In this document: positions 1-7,566 of the stretch, piece after piece
Numbering within the stretch: position 1 is the first letter of the stretch
Layout of the letters: each line of letters starts with the position of its first letter
Source: Phragmitibacter sp.
GTDB lineage: Bacteria; Verrucomicrobiota; Verrucomicrobiia; Verrucomicrobiales; Verrucomicrobiaceae
Length of the DNA stretch: 50,312 nt
Reading direction: 5' to 3'
Assembly: GCA_025361865.1 (NCBI GenBank)
Contig: JANYJH010000100.1
Location: forward strand, 1-50,312
Made by a program: the position numbers and the translations under genes
The notes under the pieces: model-generated
The model's database searches: none
The model's input: the letters and a program-made list of their open reading frames with translations, nothing else
Told to the model about the DNA's origin: nothing

Positions 1-194
1 TCGCCACGGATTTCGGATTCGTATTTCTTGGCGACCACGGACTTCGGAGCCTTGCCGGGGCGGAAGCCAGGGAGCTTCGCGTAGCGGGCATAGTTGGTGG
101 TGACCTCTTCGCGCTCGCGCTTGACATCGGCGGAAGGAATCTCGATGCGGAGGACGGCGCGGCAGTTGGGCTGGGTTTCGACGGTAATGTTCAT
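1..194 (-). CDS. tig: Trigger factor, N-terminal part (cut by window edge)
   Basis: The minus strand from 194 reads through the window edge without a stop. The start MNITVETQPNCRAV is followed by a stretch containing GFRPGKAPKSVV, the signature ribosome-binding loop of trigger factor (the FRxGKxP motif that docks on ribosomal protein L23). Only about 64 residues are visible, all from the N-terminal ribosome-binding domain. Trigger factor is the ribosome-associated chaperone and peptidyl-prolyl isomerase that meets nascent chains. The peptidyl-prolyl isomerase and C-terminal domains lie outside the window. The identification rests on the motif and its position near the N terminus. Confidence 0.9.
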   Translation of the reverse strand, partial: MNITVETQPNCRAVLRIEIPSADVKREREEVTTNYARYAKLPGFRPGKAPKSVVAKKYESEIRG

Positions 195-326
195 GATTTG
201 AAGGATGGGAAACAAATGGCGGACAGGGGGCCGATCACGGGCCGTCGCAGGCTCGTAGAAAAGGGGCGCAAAGCGTAGGCGGGAAGAAGGCGTTGGCAAA
301 TGGGAATCGAATGGCACAGTCCGGCC

Positions 327-836
327 ATGAATTTTCTGAAGCGGATCGAATTATGGGTGCTGCTGGCGGTGATCCTCGCCGGTCTCGTCTGGGTCTTCAG
401 TTCCAAGCACGCGGACGAGGACGAAATCAGTGCTTCGGGAACAACGACCACGGCGGATGCCGGCGATGCCGCGCCGCTGAAACTCCACCGCTGTGTGGTG
501 GAGCGCGATTACGGGAATGCGCGACTGGACCTCGACGTGCGTCTCCACAATGACCAGCCGGAGAAGCTGATCTGCCAGTCCCCCAAGGTGAAGCTCCTCA
601 CCGCGAAGGGTCGTGAGGTGCCGAGCTTCTTCCTGCCCTTTGACGCACTGCCTGAAGTCCCCGCCAAGACGACGCAAGACGTGCAGCTCCGTTATTGGGT
701 GGACGCGGCGGATTTACAGGGAGCGCTGACACTGGAAGTGAACGGGAAAACGCTGGAGGTGAAGACCGTGAAGGCGTTCGATTGGGAATCCATGAAGAAC
801 GGTGAAAAGCGGACGTTCAACGCTGGTGCCTGGTAG
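327..836 (+). CDS. Membrane-anchored hypothetical protein
   Basis: I do not recognise the family. The ATG at 327 (MNFLKRIELWVLL) is preferred over the one at 300 because it begins directly with a basic residue pair and a hydrophobic segment (about residues 7-22) that looks like a signal anchor. A short acidic/Thr-rich linker follows, then a roughly 120-residue domain rich in beta-strand pattern with one early Cys pair. This resembles an extracytoplasmic beta-sandwich, but no named domain can be assigned. It ends 5 bases before the start of coaX, so the two are probably co-transcribed. No catalytic motif is visible. Confidence 0.75.
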   Translation: MNFLKRIELWVLLAVILAGLVWVFSSKHADEDEISASGTTTTADAGDAAPLKLHRCVVERDYGNARLDLDVRLHNDQPEKLICQSPKVKLLTAKGREVPSFFLPFDALPEVPAKTTQDVQLRYWVDAADLQGALTLEVNGKTLEVKTVKAFDWESMKNGEKRTFNAGAW

Positions 837-841
837 AACCT

Positions 842-1582
842 ATGACTGCGAACTACCTCCTCGTAGATGTTGGCAATGGCCGCACCAAGTTTGGCTTGGC
901 CACTTGTGAGCACTTGCTGGAGCATCGCGACGCACCGACGGCGGGGCTTTCACCCGAGGATCTCAAAACAACCCTCGCAGGCTGGCAGTGGTCCCATGTG
1001 GTGATCTCCTCCGTCGTCCCAGCGGCCACGCAGAAGCTACGCGCGTTCTTTGGTGAAGCCATGCTGGTCCTGACGCACGACATCAAGCTGGGCATCGGCA
1101 TTGATTACCCGAAGCCCGCGAGTATCGGCCCGGATCGGCTCGCCAATGCCGTGGCGCTGGCCCATCTGCACGGCGCGCCGGGGATCGTCATTGATTTCGG
1201 CACCGCAGTGACCTTTGACATCGTTTCCGCGAATGCTGCTTACGTCGGTGGCGTCATCGCGCCCGGCTTGCGATTGATGACAGATTACCTGCACGAGCGG
1301 ACGGCCTTGTTGCCCAAAGTGGAATTGCGGGAGCACATCGCCGCCATCGGGAAATCAACGGAGGAAGCCATTCTGGCTGGTGCCGCGCTGGGGTATCGTG
1401 GCATGGTGCGGGGCATTTTGGAATCTCTGCGTGAGGAATTGGGTCAGCCTGATCACCTTCACGTCATCGCGACTGGGGGCGATGCCGCATGGATCGCGTC
1501 CGGTTTGCCAGAAATCCAAGCGGTGGAACCGGACCTGACGTTGCATGGGCTGCGGCTGGTCGGGAACTTGCACCTTTGGTAA
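842..1582 (+). CDS. coaX: Type III pantothenate kinase
   Basis: CoaX phosphorylates pantothenate in the first step of coenzyme A synthesis. The 246-residue length fits the family. Visible motifs are the N-terminal phosphate loop DVGN at residues 9-12, the GPDR motif at about 96-99 that carries the catalytic aspartate, and the second phosphate motif DFGTAVT at about 118-124, followed by the conserved GGVIAPGL stretch. The fold belongs to the ASKHA superfamily and acts in the cytosol. The position normally occupied by Thr after DxGN is Gly here, a minor variation. The start ATG at 842 lies 5 bases after the upstream hypothetical gene. Confidence 0.93.
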   Translation: MTANYLLVDVGNGRTKFGLATCEHLLEHRDAPTAGLSPEDLKTTLAGWQWSHVVISSVVPAATQKLRAFFGEAMLVLTHDIKLGIGIDYPKPASIGPDRLANAVALAHLHGAPGIVIDFGTAVTFDIVSANAAYVGGVIAPGLRLMTDYLHERTALLPKVELREHIAAIGKSTEEAILAGAALGYRGMVRGILESLREELGQPDHLHVIATGGDAAWIASGLPEIQAVEPDLTLHGLRLVGNLHLW

Positions 1583-1657
1583 GCAAATTCAAAGCCGCGC
1601 AACCAATCCGCTTGCACAAGCCTTCATCAGTGGTCATTCGTTCGTCCCTTTACCAGC

Positions 1658-2602
1658 ATGTCACTCTCATCATCTCCCATCACAGCCGTCGGCGTGGACT
1701 TCGGCGGCACCTTTGTCAAACTCGGCGTTTGCTGCGGCGAACAGATTCTGGAGACCGATGAGCCCATCCCCACCGCGAATCACCCCGGCCCGCAGGCCCT
1801 GATCAAAGCGATCTCCGACCGTGTGGCGAAGATGCGCGAGCGTCATCCCGCCATCGCGGCCATCGGCGTCGGCGTTCCCGGCCTGGTGGATTTCGATCGC
1901 GGCTTCGTGCATGTGCTGACGAACGTACCTGGCTGGAACCACATCCCGCTCAAGCAAATCCTCAGCGAGATGAGCGGCCTTCCGGTGGTCGTCGAGAACG
2001 ATGCCAACGCCATGACCTACGCGGAATGGCGCTACGGCGCTGGTCGCGGCTTGAAGAACGTCATCGGCCTCACGCTCGGCACCGGCGTCGGCGCTGGCTT
2101 GGTTTTGAATGGTCAGATGTTTCGCGGCAGTCAATGCTCCGCTGGTGAGATCGGCCAGATGAGCATCCACTTTGATGGCAAGTCCGGTCATTATGGCAAT
2201 CTCGGCGCGCTGGAGAAATACATCGGGAATAATCAGATCGCTGAGCACGCGGTGCATCGCTACGCGCAGGCCGGACTGCACAAGGAAATCGGGGATTGCA
2301 CGCCGAAGGCCATCGCCGAAGCCGCCAAAGCCGGAGACGGCATCGCCCAGCAAATTTGGGGTGAGATCGCTGACTGGCTCGGCACCGCCTTGGCCAGCAT
2401 CGCCTGGTTGTTGAATCCTGATGCCTTCGTCATCGGCGGCGGCGTCTCGATGGCGGGTGATCTCCTGTTCCAGCCCTTGGAGAACAAGATGAAATCCATG
2501 CTCTCCACCGTCGTCTGGGAGGGATTGAAGATCCTTCCAGCCAAGTTCAACAACGACGCGGGGATCATCGGGAATGCCGCCTTGGCTGGCGATTCCCTCT
2601 AA
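1658..2602 (+). CDS. ROK family sugar kinase (glucokinase-like)
   Basis: This 314-residue protein has the ASKHA kinase layout of ROK proteins: phosphate-1 DFGGTFVK near residue 14, the VGVPG loop, the substrate-binding ENDANA motif with the catalytic Asp, the LGTGVGAG phosphate-2 loop and a late GGGVS adenosine loop. It lacks a DNA-binding HTH, so it is an enzyme and not a NagC/XylR-type repressor. The usual ROK zinc site (His in ExGH and CxCGxxGCxE) is absent: the sequence reads GEIGQ, then GHYGNLGALE, so all expected ligands are replaced. Substrate is likely glucose or a related hexose, but cannot be fixed from sequence. Confidence 0.85.
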   Translation: MSLSSSPITAVGVDFGGTFVKLGVCCGEQILETDEPIPTANHPGPQALIKAISDRVAKMRERHPAIAAIGVGVPGLVDFDRGFVHVLTNVPGWNHIPLKQILSEMSGLPVVVENDANAMTYAEWRYGAGRGLKNVIGLTLGTGVGAGLVLNGQMFRGSQCSAGEIGQMSIHFDGKSGHYGNLGALEKYIGNNQIAEHAVHRYAQAGLHKEIGDCTPKAIAEAAKAGDGIAQQIWGEIADWLGTALASIAWLLNPDAFVIGGGVSMAGDLLFQPLENKMKSMLSTVVWEGLKILPAKFNNDAGIIGNAALAGDSL

Positions 2603-2645
2603 CAGAGCGAGTTAGCTGTATGAGCAAAATTACTCACCTTTATTA

Positions 2646-2673
2646 TTGTTAATATATCTAAAATAGTTAGAAT
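2646..2673 (+). promoter_or_regulatory. Candidate sigma-70 promoter for the Tyr/Gln-rich lipoprotein
   Basis: In the AT-rich gap downstream of the ROK kinase there is TTGTTA (2646-2651), a 16-base spacer and TAGAAT (2668-2673). They lie about 35 bases upstream of the lipoprotein start codon at 2707. The local AT richness contrasts with the flanking coding sequence. This is a pattern match only. Confidence 0.4.
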
Positions 2674-2706
2674 GGTTCTCAGCAATCTTCACCCAAGCTG
2701 AAAACC

Positions 2707-3093
2707 ATGTCGCTCATCCCTCGCTTCTCCCTAGCCACGACATTCATCGGAGTTCTCGCCTTCGTTGTTTGTTCCTGTTCTTCCAACCGGCAGAATTCCG
2801 GCTACGGCTACTCAGGGAAAGAATCGCGCCCGGTGTATTACGGAAATCGCCCGAGCAACGGCTATGCGCAGTCCCGCCCAAGTTACTCGCAGCAAGGCTA
2901 CTCCAACTACTCTGCGCCCCCGCAGCAGTCTTACCAAGCGCCTGCTCAGCCGAGCCGCAGCAATTATTATCCTCAGCAGCAGGGCTATGGACAGTCCTAT
3001 CCGCAGCAGAACCAGGCTCCTCAGAATTACAACTACCCGCCGCCCACCACCGCCTACGCTCCGCAGAGCCAGGGCTATCCAACGCGTTATTGA
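2707..3093 (+). CDS. Secreted low-complexity lipoprotein rich in Tyr, Gln, Ser and Pro
   Basis: The N terminus is a signal peptide with a hydrophobic core (residues about 8-21) ending in VVCSCSS, a plausible but imperfect lipobox with the acylated Cys at about 24. The remaining ~100 residues are almost entirely Tyr, Gln, Ser, Pro, Asn and Gly, with repeated short units such as YSQQGYS, QQSYQ and QQGYGQSYPQQN. There are few charged residues and no folded domain can be recognised. The composition resembles prion-like or FUS-type disordered regions. It is transcribed alone, between an AT-rich promoter region and a hairpin facing pyrE. Function unknown. Confidence 0.75.
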   Translation: MSLIPRFSLATTFIGVLAFVVCSCSSNRQNSGYGYSGKESRPVYYGNRPSNGYAQSRPSYSQQGYSNYSAPPQQSYQAPAQPSRSNYYPQQQGYGQSYPQQNQAPQNYNYPPPTTAYAPQSQGYPTRY

Positions 3094-3110
3094 TTCAGGA
3101 AAACGTGATA

Positions 3111-3156
3111 CAGGCTGCTTGCCTGTTCAGTATTAAGGCAACAGGCAAGCAGCCTG
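3111..3156. terminator. Perfect 17-bp inverted repeat between convergent genes
   Basis: CAGGCTGCTTGCCTGTT (3111-3127) pairs perfectly with 3140-3156 across a 12-base loop. It lies between the lipoprotein stop (3093) and the pyrE stop (3169), where a bidirectional terminator would sit. There is no U-run on either side. Each arm is itself a small palindrome (CAGGC-N5-GCCTG), so the structure can also be read as a pair of REP-like units. Confidence 0.55.
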
Positions 3157-3168
3157 CCTCCCATTCCT

Positions 3169-3744
3169 TTAGTTCAAAATCGAACTGCGTGTGAAAGCGG
3201 AGAAGACCTTGTAGCCCTTCGCTTCGATATTGGCGCGTCCGCCTTCTTCGCGATCCAGGAGGACGAGCACTAGCGCGACCTTCCCGCCTTCGGCTTCGAT
3301 GGCTTCGATGGCCTTCAAGGTGGAGCCGCCCGTGGTGATGACATCATCAATGACCACCACGCTGTCACCCGCTTTGAAGTTCCCTTCGACCAACTTCTTC
3401 CGGCCATGTGACTTCGCTTCCTTGCGCACGCAGAAGGCATGAATCGGTTGGGCATCGCCAGCCATGAAAGAACTCATGGCAATGGCCAGTGAGATGGGAT
3501 CAGCGCCCATCGTGAGTCCTCCTACGCCTACTGGAGAAACGCCGAGTTGCTTGGCTGCATCCACCAGCACGGCGTGCATGACTTGACCCACGAGGCAGCC
3601 GCCTTCAGCATCCAGCGTGGTCAGTCGGCAGTCCACGTAGAGGTCGCTCTTCGCCCCGGAAGCGAGCGTGAAATCACCGCGCATGACGGATTTCTTAAGC
3701 AGGAGGGCACGGAGGGATTGCTGGGCTTCGGCGAGTGACGGCAT
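3169..3744 (-). CDS. pyrE: Orotate phosphoribosyltransferase
   Basis: PyrE joins orotate to PRPP to form OMP in pyrimidine synthesis. The PRPP-binding loop VVVIDDVITTGGST is at about residues 129-142, and the flexible catalytic loop RKEAKSHGRKK at about 107-117. The ATG at 3744 (MPSLAEAQQ) is chosen; a GTG at 3786 would add 14 residues that look like non-homologous leader. Length (191 residues) suits the family. It is convergent with the upstream lipoprotein and divergent from the cytochrome c-WD40 gene. Confidence 0.92.
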   Translation of the reverse strand: MPSLAEAQQSLRALLLKKSVMRGDFTLASGAKSDLYVDCRLTTLDAEGGCLVGQVMHAVLVDAAKQLGVSPVGVGGLTMGADPISLAIAMSSFMAGDAQPIHAFCVRKEAKSHGRKKLVEGNFKAGDSVVVIDDVITTGGSTLKAIEAIEAEGGKVALVLVLLDREEGGRANIEAKGYKVFSAFTRSSILN

Positions 3745-3892
3745 GGTGTGAGGAGGGCTGAATGTGGGTGCCTGAGGTGAATTCACGAACGTGAAGTGAA
3801 GTCAGGCCATCAACTATCAACCCGATACGATCAACTAAAAAGCGCAACTCACCTCTCAAGCGGCGTAAACCTCAAGAACCTACCGATAGAAG

Positions 3893-5266
3893 ATGCTGAG
3901 CCCCCGATTTTTGGACAAAGGATTTTTGATGATGGCCGCCGCTTTGCTCACGCAAACCGTCTCTGCTGCGCCAGTTTCCTTCACCAAAGAACTCGCGCCC
4001 ATCCTTGTGGATAAATGCCTCATCTGTCATCAGGAGAAGAAGGCGAAGGGCCATTACCGCGTGGACACTTTCGACCTTCTCTTCAAGGCAGGCGACAGCA
4101 AGGACAAGCCCATCGTCTCCGGCAAAGCAGATGAAAGCGCCTTCTTCAAACGACTCATCACCCCGGATGAAGACGAGCGGATGCCGCAGAAAGATGACGC
4201 CTTACCAGCAGCGCAAGTCGAGCTCTTCAAGCGCTGGATTGCCGAAGGAGCGGCCTTCGATGGTGAAAGCAAGAGCCTGTCCCTCAACGATCTATTGCAG
4301 AAGAAAGAAGCGCCGAAAGCCCCTGAGAAATATCCGCAAGCCCTGCCCATCACCGCGCTGGTATGGACGGATGATCACACGCTCTGCGCCAGCGGTTATC
4401 ACGAACTGACCTTCTGGGAAGCCAGCACTGGCCAGCTTCAGCGTCGCCTTGGCGGAATGCCGGAGCGCATCCTTTCCATGAGTCTGCAACGTCGTGGAAA
4501 CCTTATGGCAGTAGCAGGCGGCACGCCCGCGAGATCCGGTGAAGCGCTCATCGTGGAACTCAAGACAGGCAAAATCATCAAGAAGCTGCTCAATGCGAAA
4601 GACACCGTGCTGGCCATCGCCTTCAGTCCTGATGGAGCCTCGGTCGCGGTCGGTGGAACGGACAACATCGTGCGCCTTTACCGCGCCTCCGACTGGAAGC
4701 AGCTTTGGAAATCTGAAGCCCACGCGGACTGGGTGACGGCTGTGTCCTTCAGTCCTGATTCCAAGCAACTCGCCAGCACGAGTCGTGATCGCACAGCCCG
4801 TGTTTTCCGGGCGAAAGATGGCGAGATTGCCCGCACCTTCACTGGACATCAGAGCGCCATCCAATGCGCCACCTTTGATGACGAAGGCGATGCGGTTCTC
4901 ACAGGAGCCAGCGATGGCGAGGTCCGCCGCTGGTCATGGCAGGCGGGCGAAGAACGACCCAAAGACGCGAAGACCAAGGAGCGCAACGACTTGTTCAAGA
5001 GCCGTCGCTCGGAAGTCACAAAAGTCATCGTCGCAGATCTTCACCTCTACGCCGCTTCCAATGATGGCACCGTGCGCAGCTATGATTTGAAGAAGCCCGA
5101 GGAGCCAAAGATCATTGAAAACATGGGCGCTCGCGTGGATGCCGTGGCCTTGGATGATACCGCAGAGATTCTGGCCATCGGCGGGCACAGCGGGAAAATT
5201 CACCTCTTCGATCTCCACGCGAACAAGCGGGAACGGGCCTTCATCGCGGCTCCCGGCTGGAAGTAG
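3893..5266 (+). CDS. Exported planctomycete-type cytochrome c fused to WD40 repeats
   Basis: A signal peptide (about residues 1-25) precedes a c-type haem motif CLICH at residues 42-46 and a conserved DERMP stretch that likely supplies the distal Met, matching the planctomycete cytochrome c domain (PSCyt1 type). From about residue 150 to the end there are seven blade-like WD40 segments, for example AFSPDGASVAVGGTDNIVRLY and SFSPDSKQLASTSRDRTARVF, enough for one propeller. Such proteins are abundant in Planctomycetes and Verrucomicrobia, usually beside DUF1549/DUF1553 or DUF1501 genes. Here the only DUF1501 gene is 3.3 kb away on the other strand. Its redox partner and substrate are unknown. 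Confidence 0.85.
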   Translation: MLSPRFLDKGFLMMAAALLTQTVSAAPVSFTKELAPILVDKCLICHQEKKAKGHYRVDTFDLLFKAGDSKDKPIVSGKADESAFFKRLITPDEDERMPQKDDALPAAQVELFKRWIAEGAAFDGESKSLSLNDLLQKKEAPKAPEKYPQALPITALVWTDDHTLCASGYHELTFWEASTGQLQRRLGGMPERILSMSLQRRGNLMAVAGGTPARSGEALIVELKTGKIIKKLLNAKDTVLAIAFSPDGASVAVGGTDNIVRLYRASDWKQLWKSEAHADWVTAVSFSPDSKQLASTSRDRTARVFRAKDGEIARTFTGHQSAIQCATFDDEGDAVLTGASDGEVRRWSWQAGEERPKDAKTKERNDLFKSRRSEVTKVIVADLHLYAASNDGTVRSYDLKKPEEPKIIENMGARVDAVALDDTAEILAIGGHSGKIHLFDLHANKRERAFIAAPGWK

Positions 5267-5311
5267 TGTATGATCTTGACGTGACACCCATATTCCCATA
5301 TTTATGGCTGC

Positions 5312-5551
5312 ATGAAGACCACCATTGAGCTGCCTGACGATCTCTTCTTCAAGGTGAAGGTCATAGCGGCAGAGCGCCGAACGACTCTCAAAGACCTCAT
5401 CGTGCAAGGGCTAAATCTTGTCACCCAAACGACACACGGGTCCGAGGAAAAGAAACGTCAGACTGCACTTAAGCGGCTGCTCAAAGGTCTTAAGGCCAGT
5501 AATACGAAAGCCATGACGCCACTGAAGCGGGAAGAAATCTATGATCGCTGA
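5312..5551 (+). CDS. Ribbon-helix-helix antitoxin, VapB-like
   Basis: The 79-residue protein opens with MKTTIELPDDLFFKVK, a beta-strand followed by two helices typical of ribbon-helix-helix DNA-binding antitoxins. The second half is basic and probably disordered, the part that normally wraps around the toxin. Its last 11 bases overlap the start of the PIN-domain gene, the usual translational coupling of antitoxin and toxin. It would neutralise the PIN nuclease and autorepress the pair. The family assignment comes from the fold pattern and context. Confidence 0.85.
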   Translation: MKTTIELPDDLFFKVKVIAAERRTTLKDLIVQGLNLVTQTTHGSEEKKRQTALKRLLKGLKASNTKAMTPLKREEIYDR

Positions 5552-5954
5552 AGCGTTCTTCGATACTAATATACTGCTTTACGCGGGATCATCTGCACCC
5601 GCCGACTCCGTCAAGCAACGCAAGGCAGCCGAACTGTTCCTTACCGTTCCGTTCGCCATCTCAGCCCAAGTCTTGCAGGAGTATATAGCCAACGCCTTGG
5701 GGAAGAAAACGCTGGGTCTGGGTGAAGGCAATATCAATGCTATGCTAGAGATGGCCGGGATCGCAGAGGTGCAGCCGATCACCCTTGAACTCATCATCAA
5801 GGCCGTTCAGATCCGTCGTCACTTTCAGGTCTCTCACTGGGATGCCACCATCATTGCCGCCGCCTTGGAACTGGGATGTAAAACTCTTTATACCGAAGAC
5901 CTTAATCATGGTCAGGACTACGGCGGTGTTCGCGTGGTCAATCCGTTTCTCTGA
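5541..5954 (+). CDS. PIN-domain RNase toxin, VapC-like
   Basis: The 137-residue protein has the PIN acidic set: Asp8 in FFDTNILLY, Glu47, Asp101 in HWDATI and Glu119/Asp120 in YTEDLNHG. These form the Mg2+ site of VapC-type site-specific endoribonucleases. The NH2-terminal FDTN and C-terminal TEDLNHGQ are very characteristic. It overlaps its antitoxin by 11 bases. The key residues are all present, so the toxin looks intact. It sits at the left edge of an accessory patch that continues with the RloAB pair. Confidence 0.9.
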   Translation: MIAEAFFDTNILLYAGSSAPADSVKQRKAAELFLTVPFAISAQVLQEYIANALGKKTLGLGEGNINAMLEMAGIAEVQPITLELIIKAVQIRRHFQVSHWDATIIAAALELGCKTLYTEDLNHGQDYGGVRVVNPFL

Positions 5955-6273
5955 GCCGTTGAGCCTTGATAAAAAGCCGCAGAGGAGACATTGACCTCTA
6001 CTATCGTGGCAGGCTCCTCTGCGAACATAAGAGTCTTGGGCACGACATCGCCGCGAGCAGCGCTGGAATGAGATCTCGCGCTTTCGACTTAGCCACTTCG
6101 TCTCCAGTGATCTGGAGTTGCAGGAACTGATGTGCTGCCTTTGTTCGCGAAGCGGGGGCAGGGGCATCAATTTTGCCCCCATCAGTGATACTTTTTGCTA
6201 AAGACAACGCAAATTTCGCAGATTATCCGCGTGTTTTACCTTTTCTTTAATCTCGCCGCGCTTATCTCTTCTC
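5955..6273. other. Intergenic region with two inverted repeats, upstream of the RloA-like gene
   Basis: This 319-base stretch holds no gene I can support. It contains a perfect 10-bp inverted repeat, CGCAGAGGAG (5978-5987) with CTCCTCTGCG (6014-6023), and a 7-bp pair GGGGGCA (6154-6160) with TGCCCCC (6174-6180). The last 60 bases before the RloA start are AT-rich and could hold its promoter. A 68-codon minus-strand reading frame (6001-6207) is not supported by any recognisable similarity. Confidence 0.5.
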
Positions 6274-7566
6274 ATGTTGATTGAATTCAAAGTCGCCAAC
6301 TTCAGGTCTATACGCGAGGAGCAGACATTCAGCCTCGTGGCAGGGAATGTGGATAAGGAACTCACTGGTTGCGTTATCGGCCGTGAACTGTCAGGTCTCT
6401 CGGGTGTCAGCTTCTTGAAGGGCGCGGCGATTTACGGGGCAAATGCGTCCGGTAAATCAAACCTCATCAATGCGGTGAATTTCCTTACCCAATTCGTGCA
6501 GCGTTCCGCCACGAAGATGCAGCCTGGGGATCCAACGGGAGCCGAACCTTTCAAACTTGATCGAGATTCGGCCTCGAAACCTTCTGAATTTGAAATCACA
6601 TTCGTGGCTGAAAACAATCGATTTGTATTTGGATTCTCTGTGACACCGACACGGGTAGTTGAGGAATATTTGGTCGCATATCCCAAGGGTGCACCTCAAA
6701 GGTGGTATCATCGGACATATAATGCTGAGACGAACGCCTACGAGTGGGCGAAGCCTTCAACTGCGTTTAAGCAAGATAAAAGCTTACAGAACAAGACGCG
6801 CGAGAATTCGCTGTTCCTTTCGGTGGGACCTCAATTCAATCATGTGCAACTGACGCAGGCATTCAACTGGTTCAAGAACAACGTTCGATTTATCCACTTG
6901 AGCGCGGATGCGATGCTGCACCCGGGATTCACCGCTGAATTGGTGACGAAGCCCGCCCACCACGATAGAATCATGAGCTTGCTAAAGAGTGCAGACATCG
7001 GGGTGATTGATGCACAGATTCAGGAGAAAGAGTTCGACATGGAGGTGCTAAAAAAAACTTTGTCAGAATCCATGTTGGCGACTCTTGAAAAAGAGGGGGG
7101 CATGAAATCTATGAAACAGGTCGAAATCAACCTGACTCACAAGGCCGACGGGATGGAACCCGTTGCTTTGGATTTCGATGATGAAGAGTCTGCAGGAACC
7201 CGGCGATTTTTTTCACTAATCGGGCCTTGGACAGACATCCTCGACAATGGGCACACGGTCTTCGTCGATGAGATCGAAACGAGTCTCCATCCAATCTTGG
7301 TTAAAGAACTCTTGAAGCTTCTCCTGTGCAGCAAGAACAATCCGAAAGGCGCTCAGGTAGTTTTCACCACGCATAACCCGATTCTGCTGGATGGCACATT
7401 GATGAGGCGTGATCAGGTGTGGTTCACCGAAAAATCCCCCGTGGGTGCGACACATCTTTACCCGTTGACTGACTACCAACCACGCAAGGACGAAGCGTTG
7501 GCCAAGGGATACCTTGCGGGTCGATACGGTGCGATTCCATTCATGCCGGAAGGCCTCAAGCTATGA
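6274..7566 (+). CDS. RloA/AbiLi-like AAA (AAA_21-type) ATPase
   Basis: The protein starts MLIEFKVANFRSI, the ABC/SMC-like beginning of the AAA_15/AAA_21 families. Walker A is GANASGKS (residues 55-62), Walker B is TVFVDEIETSLHP with Asp332-Glu333, and the switch His367 lies in FTTHNP. The domain between the P-loop and Walker B has no recognisable insertion. Together with the next gene it forms the RloA-RloB (AbiLi-AbiLii) arrangement known from abortive-infection loci and restriction-modification islands. Genes overlap by 4 bases (ATGA), so the two are translationally coupled. The base composition and codon use look more AT-rich than the neighbouring housekeeping genes, in line with horizontal transfer. 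Confidence 0.88.
   Translation: MLIEFKVANFRSIREEQTFSLVAGNVDKELTGCVIGRELSGLSGVSFLKGAAIYGANASGKSNLINAVNFLTQFVQRSATKMQPGDPTGAEPFKLDRDSASKPSEFEITFVAENNRFVFGFSVTPTRVVEEYLVAYPKGAPQRWYHRTYNAETNAYEWAKPSTAFKQDKSLQNKTRENSLFLSVGPQFNHVQLTQAFNWFKNNVRFIHLSADAMLHPGFTAELVTKPAHHDRIMSLLKSADIGVIDAQIQEKEFDMEVLKKTLSESMLATLEKEGGMKSMKQVEINLTHKADGMEPVALDFDDEESAGTRRFFSLIGPWTDILDNGHTVFVDEIETSLHPILVKELLKLLLCSKNNPKGAQVVFTTHNPILLDGTLMRRDQVWFTEKSPVGATHLYPLTDYQPRKDEALAKGYLAGRYGAIPFMPEGLKL

Noticed and set aside
6001-6207. Minus-strand 68-codon reading frame beginning SITDGGKIDAPAP
   Set aside because: No recognisable domain and it overlaps the inverted repeat in the gap; I cannot show that it is a gene.
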